Origin: DASUCS01 sp041166385
GTDB taxonomy: Bacteria > Actinomycetota > Acidimicrobiia > Acidimicrobiales > JACDCH01
DNA: 64,000 nucleotides
Reading direction: 5' to 3'
Assembly: GCA_041166385.1 (NCBI GenBank)
Contig: JBEEFW010000077.1
Span: 17,220-81,219 of the forward strand
The position numbers and the translations under genes are program-made. How positions within the stretch are numbered: the stretch's first letter is position 1; each line of letters begins with the position of its first letter. Positions 16,298 to 24,007 of this stretch are shown here, piece by piece. The notes beneath the pieces were generated by a model. It did no database searches. It worked only from the letters and a program-made list of their open reading frames with translations, and was not told the DNA's origin.

Positions 16298-17790
16298 ACC
16301 GATGACAGCCGCGTGTAGACGCGCACCCCTTCGCGGTCGAAGGTGAGGACGAACTGCTGGAGCGCCATGCCCGACGAGAACGCGCGCCATTCCTCGGGCG
16401 ACCAGGTGACGTCCTGCTCGGTGACGATCACCCGGTCGACGCCGTCGCGCGCGGCGGCGACCGCGTCTGGTGGTTGCCCCAGCGCGTAGATGTTCGGCCG
16501 CTCGGCCAGTAGCGGGAGCACCGTCGCCGAGCCGCGCACGGCCGTGGGTGTGGCGATCGCCGCGGTGACGTCGTGGCGCGCATCGTCGGCCGCGTCCTGC
16601 CGGCCCCACTTCCAGGGCCGGTCGTACGGCGAGTTGAGGGCCTCCGTGCAGAAGAAGCCGACGGCGGCGACCGTGAGCGCGATGAGCACGCGCCGGTCGA
16701 CGACGACGCGCTCGATCGATTTTCGCCCCATGCGAGCGAGGGCGAAGGTGGCCGCCACGAACGCGAAGACCGTGAGTGGAAGACCGAACTCGTTGGTGCC
16801 GTTGCCCCGCACCGGCACATCGGCCACGAGGTACAGCGCCTGCAGCGGGAGTGCCGGCACCAGATAGCGCGGGGCCAACACCGGAAGGAACAACAACGGC
16901 GCGAGGAGGGCGACGATCAACCGGATGTTCTCCTCGTCGAGGAGGTCGCCGAGCACCTTGTGCGGGTGAATGAGCATTCCTCCCGCAATCGAGAACGCGT
17001 TGGATCCGTACGCTTTGAACGCACCGGGCGCGATGAAGCCCGTGCTGCCGAAGCGGGGTTCGAGTACGAGCACGGCGAGGACCGTCCACGCGAACCCGGC
17101 GACGATCGTTCGCCGCCCGATGCGCCGCTCGCCTTGCAGGAAGATGAGCACGCCGATGCCGGCGACGACGAGGGCGAGCTCCGCGCTCCAGATGACGGCG
17201 GACGCGCTCACGATGGCGAACGCGCGCCACCGTCCCCGCAGCGCGAGATAGGTGGCGCCGAGCAGTGGCGCCACCGCGATGGCCGCGGGGTGGAAGTCCG
17301 ACAGGTTGAGGTTGTTGAGCGTCGGCGACGCGCCGTACGCGACCGTGAGTGCGACGGCCGCCCCGACTCGCAGTCCGGCGATGCGCCTGGCGATGGCCCA
17401 CAGCGGCACGACCCCCAACGCCAGCCCGAGCGCCTGCAACGCGAGCAGCGTCGGGATCGCCGGCAGTAGTCGTGTGAGGAAGGCGACTGGATACATGCCG
17501 ATGGGCAGGTGCTGCGCAAGCAGGTGCGTGCCGGTGATGGTGAGGTCGGGGCTGTGCCCGTGCCCGATGAGCCACACGCCCTGCGTGGCGGCGGCGAGAT
17601 CGCCGCCGGCGTCGAGGCTGCGCACCTGCGCCTCGGCCAGGGTGAAGTACAGGATCGCGAGCACGCTGGCGGCGATCCACGGGATGTAGCGGTCGGCCCA
17701 GCCGGCTTCGAGTCGCGCCTGCCAGCGCATCATCTGGCTGTCGATGCGCCGACGCAGTCCCGGTGGTGGACGCGGCTCCCGCGTGCTCAA
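16294..17790 (-). CDS. DUF2079 multi-pass membrane protein
   Basis: The 498-residue protein has about ten hydrophobic segments, an HLPIGMYPVAFLTRLLP stretch after the second segment and a soluble C-terminal part ending in DREGVRVYTRLSSV. This is the DUF2079 pattern, a family related to GT-C glycosyltransferases, suggesting a polyprenyl-sugar-using transferase at the outer face of the membrane; the substrate is unknown. The acidic pair of GT-C enzymes may be the D-A-G-G-D near residue 60, which is inference. ATG 17790 overlaps the SRAP stop by 4 bp. Confidence 0.8.
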   Translation of the reverse strand: MSTREPRPPPGLRRRIDSQMMRWQARLEAGWADRYIPWIAASVLAILYFTLAEAQVRSLDAGGDLAAATQGVWLIGHGHSPDLTITGTHLLAQHLPIGMYPVAFLTRLLPAIPTLLALQALGLALGVVPLWAIARRIAGLRVGAAVALTVAYGASPTLNNLNLSDFHPAAIAVAPLLGATYLALRGRWRAFAIVSASAVIWSAELALVVAGIGVLIFLQGERRIGRRTIVAGFAWTVLAVLVLEPRFGSTGFIAPGAFKAYGSNAFSIAGGMLIHPHKVLGDLLDEENIRLIVALLAPLLFLPVLAPRYLVPALPLQALYLVADVPVRGNGTNEFGLPLTVFAFVAATFALARMGRKSIERVVVDRRVLIALTVAAVGFFCTEALNSPYDRPWKWGRQDAADDARHDVTAAIATPTAVRGSATVLPLLAERPNIYALGQPPDAVAAARDGVDRVIVTEQDVTWSPEEWRAFSSGMALQQFVLTFDREGVRVYTRLSSV

Positions 17791-18506
17791 AGGAGCTGGT
17801 CCTGCGTGGGATCGGGCGGCGCCGGCTCGATCAGCTCCGGTCCGTTCTCGCGGACGTTGCTCACCGCGCGGCTGACAGGGTGCAGCGCCAGGAGCGACGA
17901 AGGCGCCGGAACGAGCAGCTTGCCGAGCGCGTCGAGATCATCGTTCGCGGGATCGAGCCAGGCTTCCCATGCACTCGGCGGGAGCATCACCGGCATCCGG
18001 TCGTGGATGTCCGCCACCTTCTCGTTCGGCTCGCCCGTGATGATCGTGCAGCTCCGCAGCGGGTCGGTCGTGCGCTCCGCGTCGTCCGCCGGCCGCCAGA
18101 TCTCCCACAGTCCGGCAAACGCCATCGGCTCACCATCGGTTCTGTGGATGAAATACGGCTGCTTGGCCTTCTGGCCCGGGACCTGCTTCCACTCGTAGAA
18201 CCCGTCTGCAGGGATGAGGCAGCGTCGCTTGGTGAAGGCCCGCTTGTACGCGTTGTTCACCGCGACCGACTCGGCTCGGGCGTTGATCATCTTGTTGCCC
18301 GTCGTCGGATCCTTCGCCCAGAACGGCACCAGACCCCAGCGAAAGCTGTCGAGCCGGCGCATGCCTCCGGTCTCCACCACGACGAAGACGTCGAGGCTGG
18401 GCGCAACGTTGTAGTTCGGTTCGAACACGGTCTCCGCGACAGCCTCGACGTCGAAGTACTTGGCCAGCTCGTCCGGCGGAGACGATGAGACGAAGCGGCC
18501 GCACAT
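17787..18506 (-). CDS. SOS response-associated peptidase (SRAP/YedK/HMCES)
   Basis: The 239-residue protein begins MCGRF, exposing catalytic Cys2 after Met removal, and keeps Asn75 (INARAE), Glu105 (DGFYEW) and His167 (HDRMPV). SRAP proteins form a covalent thiazolidine crosslink with abasic sites in single-stranded DNA to protect them from cleavage. All key residues are present, so it should be active. It starts 49 bp from the divergent NicO-type gene and is followed by DUF2079 with a 4-bp overlap. No LexA box was recognised upstream. Confidence 0.95.
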   Translation of the reverse strand: MCGRFVSSSPPDELAKYFDVEAVAETVFEPNYNVAPSLDVFVVVETGGMRRLDSFRWGLVPFWAKDPTTGNKMINARAESVAVNNAYKRAFTKRRCLIPADGFYEWKQVPGQKAKQPYFIHRTDGEPMAFAGLWEIWRPADDAERTTDPLRSCTIITGEPNEKVADIHDRMPVMLPPSAWEAWLDPANDDLDALGKLLVPAPSSLLALHPVSRAVSNVRENGPELIEPAPPDPTQDQLL

Positions 18507-18555
18507 CGGGTCACGAACCTACACTCGCCGCCGGCCCCTACCCTTGGCCCTTCCG

Positions 18556-19425
18556 ATGCCCGCCTCCACCACCACCTTCCACCTTGGCCTGTTGGTCACG
18601 GCCTACTGGTTCGGGTTCCGGCACGGCATCGATTGGGACCACATTGCCGCCCTGACGGACATCACCGGGACGCAGGACACGCCTCGGCGCTCGATGGCGT
18701 TGGCCACCCTGTATGCCCTCGGCCACGCGTTGGTGGTCTTCGCGCTCGGACTTGTCGCGATCGTGCTCTCCGACGAGCTTCCTGACTCCGTCGACGTCGC
18801 AATGGGGCGGATCGTCGGCGTGACGCTCGTCGTGCTCGGCGTGTATGTCCTGGCTTCGTTGGTGCGTCACGGGCGCGACTTCCGCATGCGCAGCCGATGG
18901 ATGATCGTGCTCGGGGGGCTCCGCCGGCTGCGGTCCCGTCGCGGTGAGCCCATCGTCATCGAGCACGACCACGCGCATGCGGTCGACGAGGCGCACGATC
19001 ATCGTCATGTGCACGTGCACGCGCACACCGGCGGTGTCCGCGAGGGCGTTCACCGCCACGCGCACCGGCACGTCGCGCGGATGCCGGACGATCCATTCAT
19101 GAACTACGGGAGGCCGACTGCCTTCGGTATCGGCATGCTGCACGGTGTCGGCGCGGAGACGCCCACGCAGGTGGTCATCTTCGTCGCAGCCGCGGGTGTC
19201 AGCGGCGCGGCCGGCGGGGTCGCGATGCTCGTGGCGTTCATCGTCGGCTTGTTGTCGTCGAACACGCTGATCGCGCTTGCGGGCACCTACGGGTTTGTTT
19301 CGGCGACGAAGAGCTGGCCGTTCTACCTCACGGTGTCGATCGCGACTGCGGTGGGGAGCCTGTTCGTCGGCACGTTGTTCCTGCTCGGCCACGACGGCAT
19401 GCTTCCGACGATCTTCAGCGGCTGA
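18556..19425 (+). CDS. NicO/NiCoT-like metal transporter with His-rich loop
   Basis: The 289-residue membrane protein carries FRHGIDWDHIAALTD at residues 21-35, close to the H-x4-D-H signature of nickel/cobalt transporters. A cytoplasmic loop at about 135-175 is packed with histidines (HDHAHAVDEAHDHRHVHVH and more), a typical metal-collecting segment. A second half with HGVGAETPTQ completes the family pattern. ATG 18556 is chosen because it directly precedes the first hydrophobic helix. The metal could be Ni, Co or another divalent cation. The ABC1-kinase gene follows after 3 bp. Confidence 0.82.
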   Translation: MPASTTTFHLGLLVTAYWFGFRHGIDWDHIAALTDITGTQDTPRRSMALATLYALGHALVVFALGLVAIVLSDELPDSVDVAMGRIVGVTLVVLGVYVLASLVRHGRDFRMRSRWMIVLGGLRRLRSRRGEPIVIEHDHAHAVDEAHDHRHVHVHAHTGGVREGVHRHAHRHVARMPDDPFMNYGRPTAFGIGMLHGVGAETPTQVVIFVAAAGVSGAAGGVAMLVAFIVGLLSSNTLIALAGTYGFVSATKSWPFYLTVSIATAVGSLFVGTLFLLGHDGMLPTIFSG

Positions 19426-19428
19426 CCC

Positions 19429-20718
19429 TTGGATGCGTGGGAGCTGCCGGGCTCGCCGCGTGCGCGGCGCGCGCTGATCTACGGCACTGCCGCGAAGATC
19501 GGGGCTCGGTACGGTGCGCGGCGGCTGCCGTGGCCGCGTTCGACCGGTCCGATCGAACGCCTCCACGAGGCCGGCGCGCAGGAGCTGTACAACGCGGCCG
19601 TCCGCCTTCGGGGCGGGTTCCTCAAGTTCGGTCAGTTCGTGTCGGCGCGCCCGGATCTATTGCCCGATGCCTACGTGCGCGAGCTCTCGAAGCTGCAGGA
19701 TCGAGTGCCGCCGGCGCCTGCATCAGTGGTGTTGCGGGTGATCGAGGAAGACCTCGGACCGGTGGCCGAGCATTTCGCCGAGTTCGATGCACACTCCGCA
19801 TCGGCTGCTTCGCTGGCGCAGGTGCATCGGGCGACGCTCGACGACGGCCGCGTGGTCGCGGTCAAGGTGCAGTATCCGAAGGTCGCCGAGATCGTCCCAC
19901 GCGAGGCCAGGGACACCGCCCGCATCCTCAACCTCGTTGCCCGGTTCGTGCGTGGCGTCGACCTCCCCACGATCTCCCAGCAGCTCGAGCGCACGATTCT
20001 CTCCGAGCTCGACTACGTCAACGAAGCCGCCAACATCGAGCGGTTCCGGGCGAACTTCAGCGACGAGCCGACCGTTCAGGTGCCGTCGGTGCACTACTCG
20101 CTGTCTCGCGGCCGGGTGCTCGTGATGGATTGGATCGAGGGTCGCAACCTCGGGCACGCGCTTCGCGAGGTCGATCGAGCGACGGCGGAGGAGGCGCTCC
20201 GCATCCTGGTGGACGCGTTCCTGAAGCAGATCCTCGTCGACGGGTTCGTGCACGCCGATCCGCATCCGGGCAACTTCTTGTTGCAGGAGCGACCCGACGG
20301 GCCGCGGCTCGGCATCGTCGACTTCGGCGCTTGTGCAGAGCTGTCCGAGCGCACGCGTCTCGGGTTGTGCGATCTCTACGCCGCCGGCGTGAACGGCGAT
20401 CTGCAGGCCTCGGCCGAGGCGCTCGAGGCCCTCGGTTTTCGAACGCGGTCGGGAGACGTGCAGTCGCTGGTGGCGTTCGCCAGCCTGTTCGATGCCGACG
20501 CCGGTGAGGAGAACCGTGAGGCCGCGTGGGCGCGGCTCGTCGGCGCCGCCCGCGAGGATCCTCTGGTCACGTTGCCCGAGGAGCTGATCATGATCGGCCG
20601 GGTGCTCATCGTGCAGACCGGCCTGGTCGGCCAGTTCAACCCGTCGTGGTCGATGACGGAGCTGGTGGAGAATCGTCTGGCTCAGGCGCGCCGCGGTCGA
20701 GCAACCGGAACACCATGA
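19429..20718 (+). CDS. ABC1/AarF/UbiB-family atypical kinase
   Basis: The 429-residue protein has the UbiB/ABC1 hallmarks: the KFGQ motif in GGFLKFGQFVSARPDLLP (about 62-79), the alanine-rich SAASLAQVHRA loop in place of a glycine-rich loop, VAVKVQYP for the ATP lysine, HADPHPGNF and IVDFGA. Members are atypical ATPases/kinases linked to lipid and quinone homeostasis. It starts with TTG 19429, 3 bp after the NicO-type gene, and its 3' 83 bp overlap the convergent gene at 20636. A nearby lipid substrate gene is not evident. Confidence 0.9.
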   Translation: MDAWELPGSPRARRALIYGTAAKIGARYGARRLPWPRSTGPIERLHEAGAQELYNAAVRLRGGFLKFGQFVSARPDLLPDAYVRELSKLQDRVPPAPASVVLRVIEEDLGPVAEHFAEFDAHSASAASLAQVHRATLDDGRVVAVKVQYPKVAEIVPREARDTARILNLVARFVRGVDLPTISQQLERTILSELDYVNEAANIERFRANFSDEPTVQVPSVHYSLSRGRVLVMDWIEGRNLGHALREVDRATAEEALRILVDAFLKQILVDGFVHADPHPGNFLLQERPDGPRLGIVDFGACAELSERTRLGLCDLYAAGVNGDLQASAEALEALGFRTRSGDVQSLVAFASLFDADAGEENREAAWARLVGAAREDPLVTLPEELIMIGRVLIVQTGLVGQFNPSWSMTELVENRLAQARRGRATGTP

Positions 20719-21229
20719 GGACGAGCAGACCGGCGACGATCGCGCCGCCTCCAACGGCAGCGACCGCGATGGGCCAGGAGCTCGACGAGGGCGGGGGTCG
20801 CAGCCGCGCGATCGTTCCCGTCCACGGGATCGAGAACGACACGATCGGATACCGGTCGGCCAGCTTCAGGGGCGAGATGCTGGGATCGGTGAGATCCGCA
20901 AACGGCAGCACGATCCATTCGCCGTCACTTGCGAGGGCAACGATCGCGCGAGATGTCCGCTCGTCGACTCGATCGAGATGCACCTGGATGCCCGTGCGCT
21001 GCGGGAACGGGCGCAGCTGATCGTCCAAGTCGGACCGCAGGAAGACGTTGATCGTGTCGGGGCCGATCAGAGTGGCGTCGGCCGTCGTGATCGTCATGAC
21101 GACGGCATGCGGTGACGCGGTCGCCTCATGAGTGACCGTCAGCTCGAAGTCATCGGTCTTCGCGTGGGCGGAAACGGAGAGCGAAAGTGACGCGACGGCG
21201 ACGAGCGTGAGAACGAGAACCCGCCGCAT
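20636..21229 (-). CDS. Secreted, C-terminally anchored protein of unknown function
   Basis: The 197-residue product begins with a signal peptide (MRRVLVLTLVAVASLSLSVSAHA), which fixes the start at ATG 21229, and has one transmembrane helix near 160-182 (WPIAVAAVGGGAIVAGLLVLM) followed by a short charged tail with prolines. The ectodomain of about 130 residues looks beta-rich (FELTVTHEATASPHAVVMT) and resembles no family I can name. It is convergent with and overlaps the ABC1-kinase gene by 83 bp. Confidence 0.65.
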   Translation of the reverse strand: MRRVLVLTLVAVASLSLSVSAHAKTDDFELTVTHEATASPHAVVMTITTADATLIGPDTINVFLRSDLDDQLRPFPQRTGIQVHLDRVDERTSRAIVALASDGEWIVLPFADLTDPSISPLKLADRYPIVSFSIPWTGTIARLRPPPSSSSWPIAVAAVGGGAIVAGLLVLMVFRLLDRGAPEPDDSPPAPSSTTTG

Positions 21230-21301
21230 CGAAGTACAAGTGTCGCGCGCGGTTCGATGTGTCGGAACCGGTCTCAGAGGCAAGTACTCTCAACAATTCC
21301 T

Positions 21302-21805
21302 ATGACGGTTGACGACGACACCCCAGAGACGGACGACGAGTGGCAGTTCGCGGAGATCGAGCCACCGCCACCCACACAGCGTGGCGGTGGCCTGCTCCAG
21401 ACGATCCTCGACGAGGTCAGTGCGTTGCGGGCCCAGGCGGACGCCGACCGGTCGTCGCTGGCCGACGCCCTGTCCAGCAGCTTCGCCAAGCTCGATGTCG
21501 AGCTCGAGGTCATGCGTGAGCAGGTGGCGGCGCTCCGAACGGAGGTTGACGCATCGGCCACGCAAATAACCGGTGCGTTCACCGAGATGCTGAAGAGCAT
21601 CGCCGCCGACAACGACGTCGACGTGCCCGCGGTCGTCGAGCGGGCCGTGGCCGCCCAAGGCCATGCGAACGTCGAGGCCGTGGTCGCGGCCCTCAGCGCA
21701 CAGCTCACGGCGTTGCGCAACGCGGTACCCACGGCAGAGACCGCCCGCATCGCGATGGAGATCAGCCGGCTCCGTCAAGCACTGATCGGCCCCGACCGCT
21801 CCTAG
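21302..21805 (+). CDS. Coiled-coil protein of unknown function
   Basis: The 167-residue acidic protein has an N-terminal region rich in D/E/P, then heptad-patterned helices (LQTILDEVSALRAQ, FAKLDVELEVMREQVAALRTEV) and a second helical part ending in ISRLRQALIGPDRS. It is probably a soluble oligomeric coiled coil. No enzymatic motif is visible. ATG 21302 is the first start that gives a normal N-terminus and is divergent from the secreted protein at 21229. Confidence 0.65.
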   Translation: MTVDDDTPETDDEWQFAEIEPPPPTQRGGGLLQTILDEVSALRAQADADRSSLADALSSSFAKLDVELEVMREQVAALRTEVDASATQITGAFTEMLKSIAADNDVDVPAVVERAVAAQGHANVEAVVAALSAQLTALRNAVPTAETARIAMEISRLRQALIGPDRS

Positions 21806-21918
21806 CGCTCTCGAACAATTCGCGCCCCTTCACGCCGAACCCTCACCGGGGTACCCTCGTGGCCAGCGACGCTCCAGTCCTCGGTGCCGCCACGGGCGCA
21901 ACGCCGACTGGAGTACCG

Positions 21919-22218
21919 ATGTCCGATGGGTTGTACCCCACGCGATCCTCGTCGCTGATCACCGACGATGATCGTTTCAGCGCGGTACTCGCGCACTCGA
22001 TGCTCGGCACCGTGTCTGCGATCCGTGCCGCGATCGACACCGCGATGGCGTACGAAGCGGTCGGCTCTGGCCGCGACGGCGTGCTGATGATCGCGAAGCG
22101 ACGCCTCGAGTTCCTGACTGCGCAGTTGCGCGACCTGGCGGCGGGGGTACCCAGTGACGCCATCGTCGTCGATCTCCGCACCTATTCGGACAACGCCACG
22201 AACGACGCCACGTCGTAG
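21919..22218 (+). CDS. Small HisKA-like helical protein
   Basis: The 99-residue protein is predicted all-helical. The first helix, FSAVLAHSMLGTVSAIRAAI, has a histidine where histidine-kinase dimerisation (H-box) helices have theirs, and the second (LMIAKRRLEFLTAQLRDLA) resembles the partner helix. No ATP-binding domain follows. ATG 21919 has a GGAG box 7 bp upstream; a GTG at 21859 would add 20 residues. The HisKA resemblance is weak and based on pattern only. Confidence 0.55.
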   Translation: MSDGLYPTRSSSLITDDDRFSAVLAHSMLGTVSAIRAAIDTAMAYEAVGSGRDGVLMIAKRRLEFLTAQLRDLAAGVPSDAIVVDLRTYSDNATNDATS

Positions 22219-22221
22219 CAG

Positions 22222-22389
22222 TTACGTCGCGTCGTCGTCCGGATCGGGCAGCCCGACCGGGTCGGCGGGGTCGACCCTCGGTTCCTCACGATCTTCGTCG
22301 GGGATGAGGCCGTCCTGCTGCGCTTGCTTACGGGCCTGCTCGATCGTCTCGTCGAGGTGATCGAGCCGTTCGTCGTGCGGTGTTGTCAT
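22222..22389 (-). CDS. Small acidic protein, 55 residues
   Basis: A 56-codon frame on the minus strand, starting at ATG 22389 and ending at TAA 22222, encodes a very acidic peptide: an N-terminal helix (MTTPHDERLDHLDETIEQAR) and a C-terminal part rich in Asp and Pro (VDPADPVGLPDPDDDAT). It is convergent with the HisKA-like gene with 3 bp between the stops. Codon third positions are mostly G/C as in neighbours, supporting a real gene. The function is unknown. Confidence 0.5.
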   Translation of the reverse strand: MTTPHDERLDHLDETIEQARKQAQQDGLIPDEDREEPRVDPADPVGLPDPDDDAT

Positions 22390-22427
22390 CCACTCGCAGT
22401 ACCCGGATCATCCAACGAGAACCCCGG

Positions 22428-22472
22428 TGGTCGGGCTGGCGGGATTTGAACCCACGACCCCCTGACCCCCAG
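22428..22472 (-). pseudogene. tRNA-Pro(GGG) 3' half (left end of island)
   Basis: On the minus strand this is the anticodon loop CTGGGGG (22466-22472), stem TCAGG, variable loop, T-arm GTGGG-TTCAAAT-CCCGC, acceptor CAGCCCG, discriminator A and an encoded CCA (22428-22430). There is no 5' half next to it: the sequence upstream reads TACGGA and cannot form the anticodon stem. It pairs perfectly with the 5' half at 29632-29670, so this is host tRNA split by the island. Confidence 0.9.
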
Positions 22473-22474
22473 TC
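22466..22474. repeat. Attachment core, left copy
   Basis: CCCCCAGTC lies exactly at the anticodon loop of the 3' tRNA half. The left side (host) continues the tRNA and the right side is island DNA. It is identical to the copy at 29632-29640. Confidence 0.8.
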
Positions 22475-22526
22475 CGTAAACACAATCTATGGTGGTCGAT
22501 TACCGTCCATGCTTGTACAGAAACTC

Positions 22527-22541
22527 ACAGGTCACACCTGT
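22527..22541. promoter_or_regulatory. Palindrome ACAGGT-CAC-ACCTGT inside left island end
   Basis: A perfect 6-bp inverted repeat with a 3-bp centre lies in the roughly 200-bp non-coding end of the island between the core and the first gene. It is followed by a T-run (GGGGTTTTTGG). It could be a recombinase or regulator binding site; a terminator is less likely since the stem is short. The rest of 22475-22673 holds the AGAGCGCCA boxes and no credible gene. Confidence 0.4.
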
Positions 22542-22598
22542 AATCAAGGGGTTTTTGGTCCCAGTGTGTACGGGGCCGTTCGCCGGCGTCCGGAATTC

Positions 22599-22631
22599 AT
22601 AGAGCGCCAATAGAGCGCCAATAGACCGCCA
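22599..22631 (+). repeat. Three tandem 11-bp repeats (ATAGAGCGCCA), left island end
   Basis: Copies at 22599-22609 and 22610-22620 are identical; the third (22621-22631) has one change (ATAGACCGCCA). The 11-bp period places them on one face of the helix, as expected for cooperative binding of an excisionase or integrase arm domain. A further identical copy lies at the other end (29534-29544). Confidence 0.65.
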
Positions 22632-22673
22632 GTGCGATGGGGCTACGCAGGTCACGGAGATTGCCTGGACCGA

Positions 22674-22898
22674 CTAGGCCGCTTCCCTACTCATGCGCTC
22701 GTCGATGAACCTTAGGAGCTCGAAAACGGCGATTCGGCGACAGGCATCAATGTGGAAGGACTTCACATCCCCCGTCTTGAGAAGCGCGTACATCTTCGCT
22801 CGACTGATTCCCAGCGCCTTGGCGGCCTGTTCCGGCGTGAGAGCCAGGACAAGTCCATCTTGCGTGATGATCCGAAGCATTCGCTCTGTTGGGTCCAC
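22674..22898 (-). CDS. Excisionase-like HTH protein (left end)
   Basis: The 74-residue protein contains a MerR/excisionase-type helix-turn-helix: LTPEQAAKALGISRAKMYALLKTGDV followed by a wing with CRRIAVFELLRFIDE. Such small proteins bind att-site DNA and direct excision, or act as simple regulators. The start is GTG 22898, with a GGAG box 5 bp upstream; a farther in-frame ATG (22946) falls within the -10 of the promoter at 22942-22969 and so cannot be transcribed. It lies next to the AGAGCGCCA repeats, its likely binding sites (inference). Confidence 0.75.
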   Translation of the reverse strand: MDPTERMLRIITQDGLVLALTPEQAAKALGISRAKMYALLKTGDVKSFHIDACRRIAVFELLRFIDERMSREAA

Positions 22899-22916
22899 AA
22901 GTTCTCCTCGTAAGTC

Positions 22917-22931
22917 ATCACCAGTAGTGAT
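22917..22931. promoter_or_regulatory. Operator palindrome ATCAC-N5-GTGAT
   Basis: An inverted repeat with a 5-bp spacer sits just downstream of the promoter at 22942-22969, overlapping the predicted first transcribed bases. It is placed to repress the left excisionase-like gene, probably by one of the two XRE regulators. Confidence 0.5.
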
Positions 22932-22941
22932 ATTGCCGAGG

Positions 22942-22969
22942 ATCATATATAACGGAGCCGGATTGTCAA
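22942..22969 (-). promoter_or_regulatory. Strong sigma-70-type promoter for the left HTH gene
   Basis: On the minus strand TTGACA (22964-22969) and TATGAT (22942-22947) are separated by 16 bp. This is close to the consensus and stands out in this GC-rich genome. The expected start near 22935 precedes the palindrome at 22917-22931 and the GGAG box of GTG 22898. Confidence 0.65.
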
Positions 22970-23034
22970 CGGCCCACGGAGGTCCGAGCGAGACATGACT
23001 GGACGGCACCAGACAAGCGGCCGGCAGGAGGCGC

Positions 23035-23256
23035 TCAGCGATGCCAGTCGACAAGCTTGCGGAGCGGCACCTCAAGGGCGTCTGCAAGGCGCACGAGGTT
23101 GATGATCGTTGGATTCCGCTCACCGCGCTCGATACCACTCACATAATTCCGATGGAGCCCCGACAGTTCGGCCAGCTGCTCCTGGGTCAGACCGCGACGT
23201 GTGCGAAGACTCCGTACGCAGTCACCGAGCGCGGCACGAACGTCGTCGGACTCCAC
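23035..23256 (-). CDS. XRE-family transcriptional regulator
   Basis: The 73-residue protein is essentially one Cro/C1-type HTH domain: VRSLRTRRGLTQEQLAELSGLHRNYVSGIERGERNPTI (within residues 14-52), ending in a short dimerisation helix. GTG 23256 starts it. It is divergent from a second XRE gene (23318), with an operator-rich 61-bp gap between them, the layout of a lysis/lysogeny-like or restriction-control switch. Controller proteins of this size often delay restriction relative to methylation, which fits the methyltransferase/nuclease cargo; that role is inference. Confidence 0.8.
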   Translation of the reverse strand: MESDDVRAALGDCVRSLRTRRGLTQEQLAELSGLHRNYVSGIERGERNPTIINLVRLADALEVPLRKLVDWHR

Positions 23257-23279
23257 GGCGACACACTTCTTTGCAGCCC

Positions 23280-23305
23280 ACTATGAGTCCACACACTATG
23301 AGTGT
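23280..23305. promoter_or_regulatory. Divergent XRE operator region with repeated ACTATGAGT
   Basis: ACTATGAGT occurs at 23280-23288 and 23295-23303 (15-bp spacing, same strand). The second copy is the core of the palindrome ACACT-ATG-AGTGT (23293-23305). The palindrome covers a possible -10 (CACTAT) that lies 17 bp after TTGCAG and points toward the gene at 23318. The same palindrome type recurs at 29519-29531. Confidence 0.6.
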
Positions 23306-23317
23306 AGTCTGTATCTC

Positions 23318-23695
23318 ATGAGGACCGGTCGTGCGTCATTTGCTGCGACGCTTGCCGATGCCAGGAAGCTGCGCGGCATGACGCAGCAAGAGCTGGCGGA
23401 AGCGGTGGGCGTGACTCAGTCCGCAGTTTCGGCGTGGGAGGCAGACGGCGCGATCCCCGAGCCGCGAGTTGTATTCGCGGTGGAACGGGCCTTGCGTCTG
23501 AGTCCCGGCCAGCTATCGGGTGCGCTGGGCTACGTACCCGTTGACGCTATGGGGGTCACACATGGCGTTGTTGAATCGGTAGAGGCCGATCCTTCCCTCG
23601 ATGAGGTGGGTAGACGCGTTCTGCTCGCTGTGTACCGCGAGCTCACCACCAAGCCTGCACCGCGACGCGGACGCCCTCGGCGTAGTGGTCGTTGA
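23318..23695 (+). CDS. XRE-family transcriptional regulator
   Basis: The 125-residue protein has an N-terminal Cro/C1 HTH (LADARKLRGMTQQELAEAVGVTQSAVSAWE) and a basic C-terminus (RRGRPRRSGR) after a helical middle. ATG 23318 follows the operator region closely, so the transcript may be nearly leaderless. Divergent from the smaller XRE gene, it is probably part of the island's own control circuit. The tRNA-Pro gene follows 85 bp downstream on the same strand. Confidence 0.78.
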   Translation: MRTGRASFAATLADARKLRGMTQQELAEAVGVTQSAVSAWEADGAIPEPRVVFAVERALRLSPGQLSGALGYVPVDAMGVTHGVVESVEADPSLDEVGRRVLLAVYRELTTKPAPRRGRPRRSGR

Positions 23696-23780
23696 CAAGA
23701 AGTGGCGCATCGTGAGCGCAGGAGGCGCCGCGGGGTTGACGGAGAGACTTGCTGTTAGCGCCCACTAGAGTGATCCACTA

Positions 23781-23854
23781 CGGGCAGTGGCGCAGCTTGG
23801 TAGCGCACCACACTGGGGGTGTGGGGGCCGTGGGTTCAAATCCCGCCTGCCCGA
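23781..23854 (+). tRNA. Intact tRNA-Pro, anticodon GGG, carried by the island
   Basis: All arms fold: acceptor CGGGCAG/CTGCCCG (7 bp), D-arm GCGC-AGCTTGGTA-GCGC, anticodon stem CCACA/TGTGG with loop CTGGGGG (anticodon GGG at 23815-23817), 5-nt variable loop, T-arm GTGGG-TTCAAAT-CCCGC, discriminator A. CCA is not encoded (CGG follows). It differs from the split host tRNA at several stem positions, with compensating changes, so it is a foreign copy, not a duplication. It would supply the tRNA lost by the insertion. Confidence 0.95.
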
Positions 23855-24007
23855 CGGAAGTCCTTGGCTGTTCCGTCGTCTCGGAAGAGCACCCGACATG
23901 GACAGCAAGCCTCGGGCGTTACCGCTCGAGGGACATCTTCCCATGGTCGATACACAGAACTACGAGGGCATCTACCCGTCCGAGCGCAGGAGAAACGAAA
24001 CCGGTCG

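Noticed and set aside
22380..22613. A short plus-strand frame across the tRNA 3' half.
   Set aside because: It reads through the tRNA remnant and attachment site and has no ribosome-binding site or recognisable domain.
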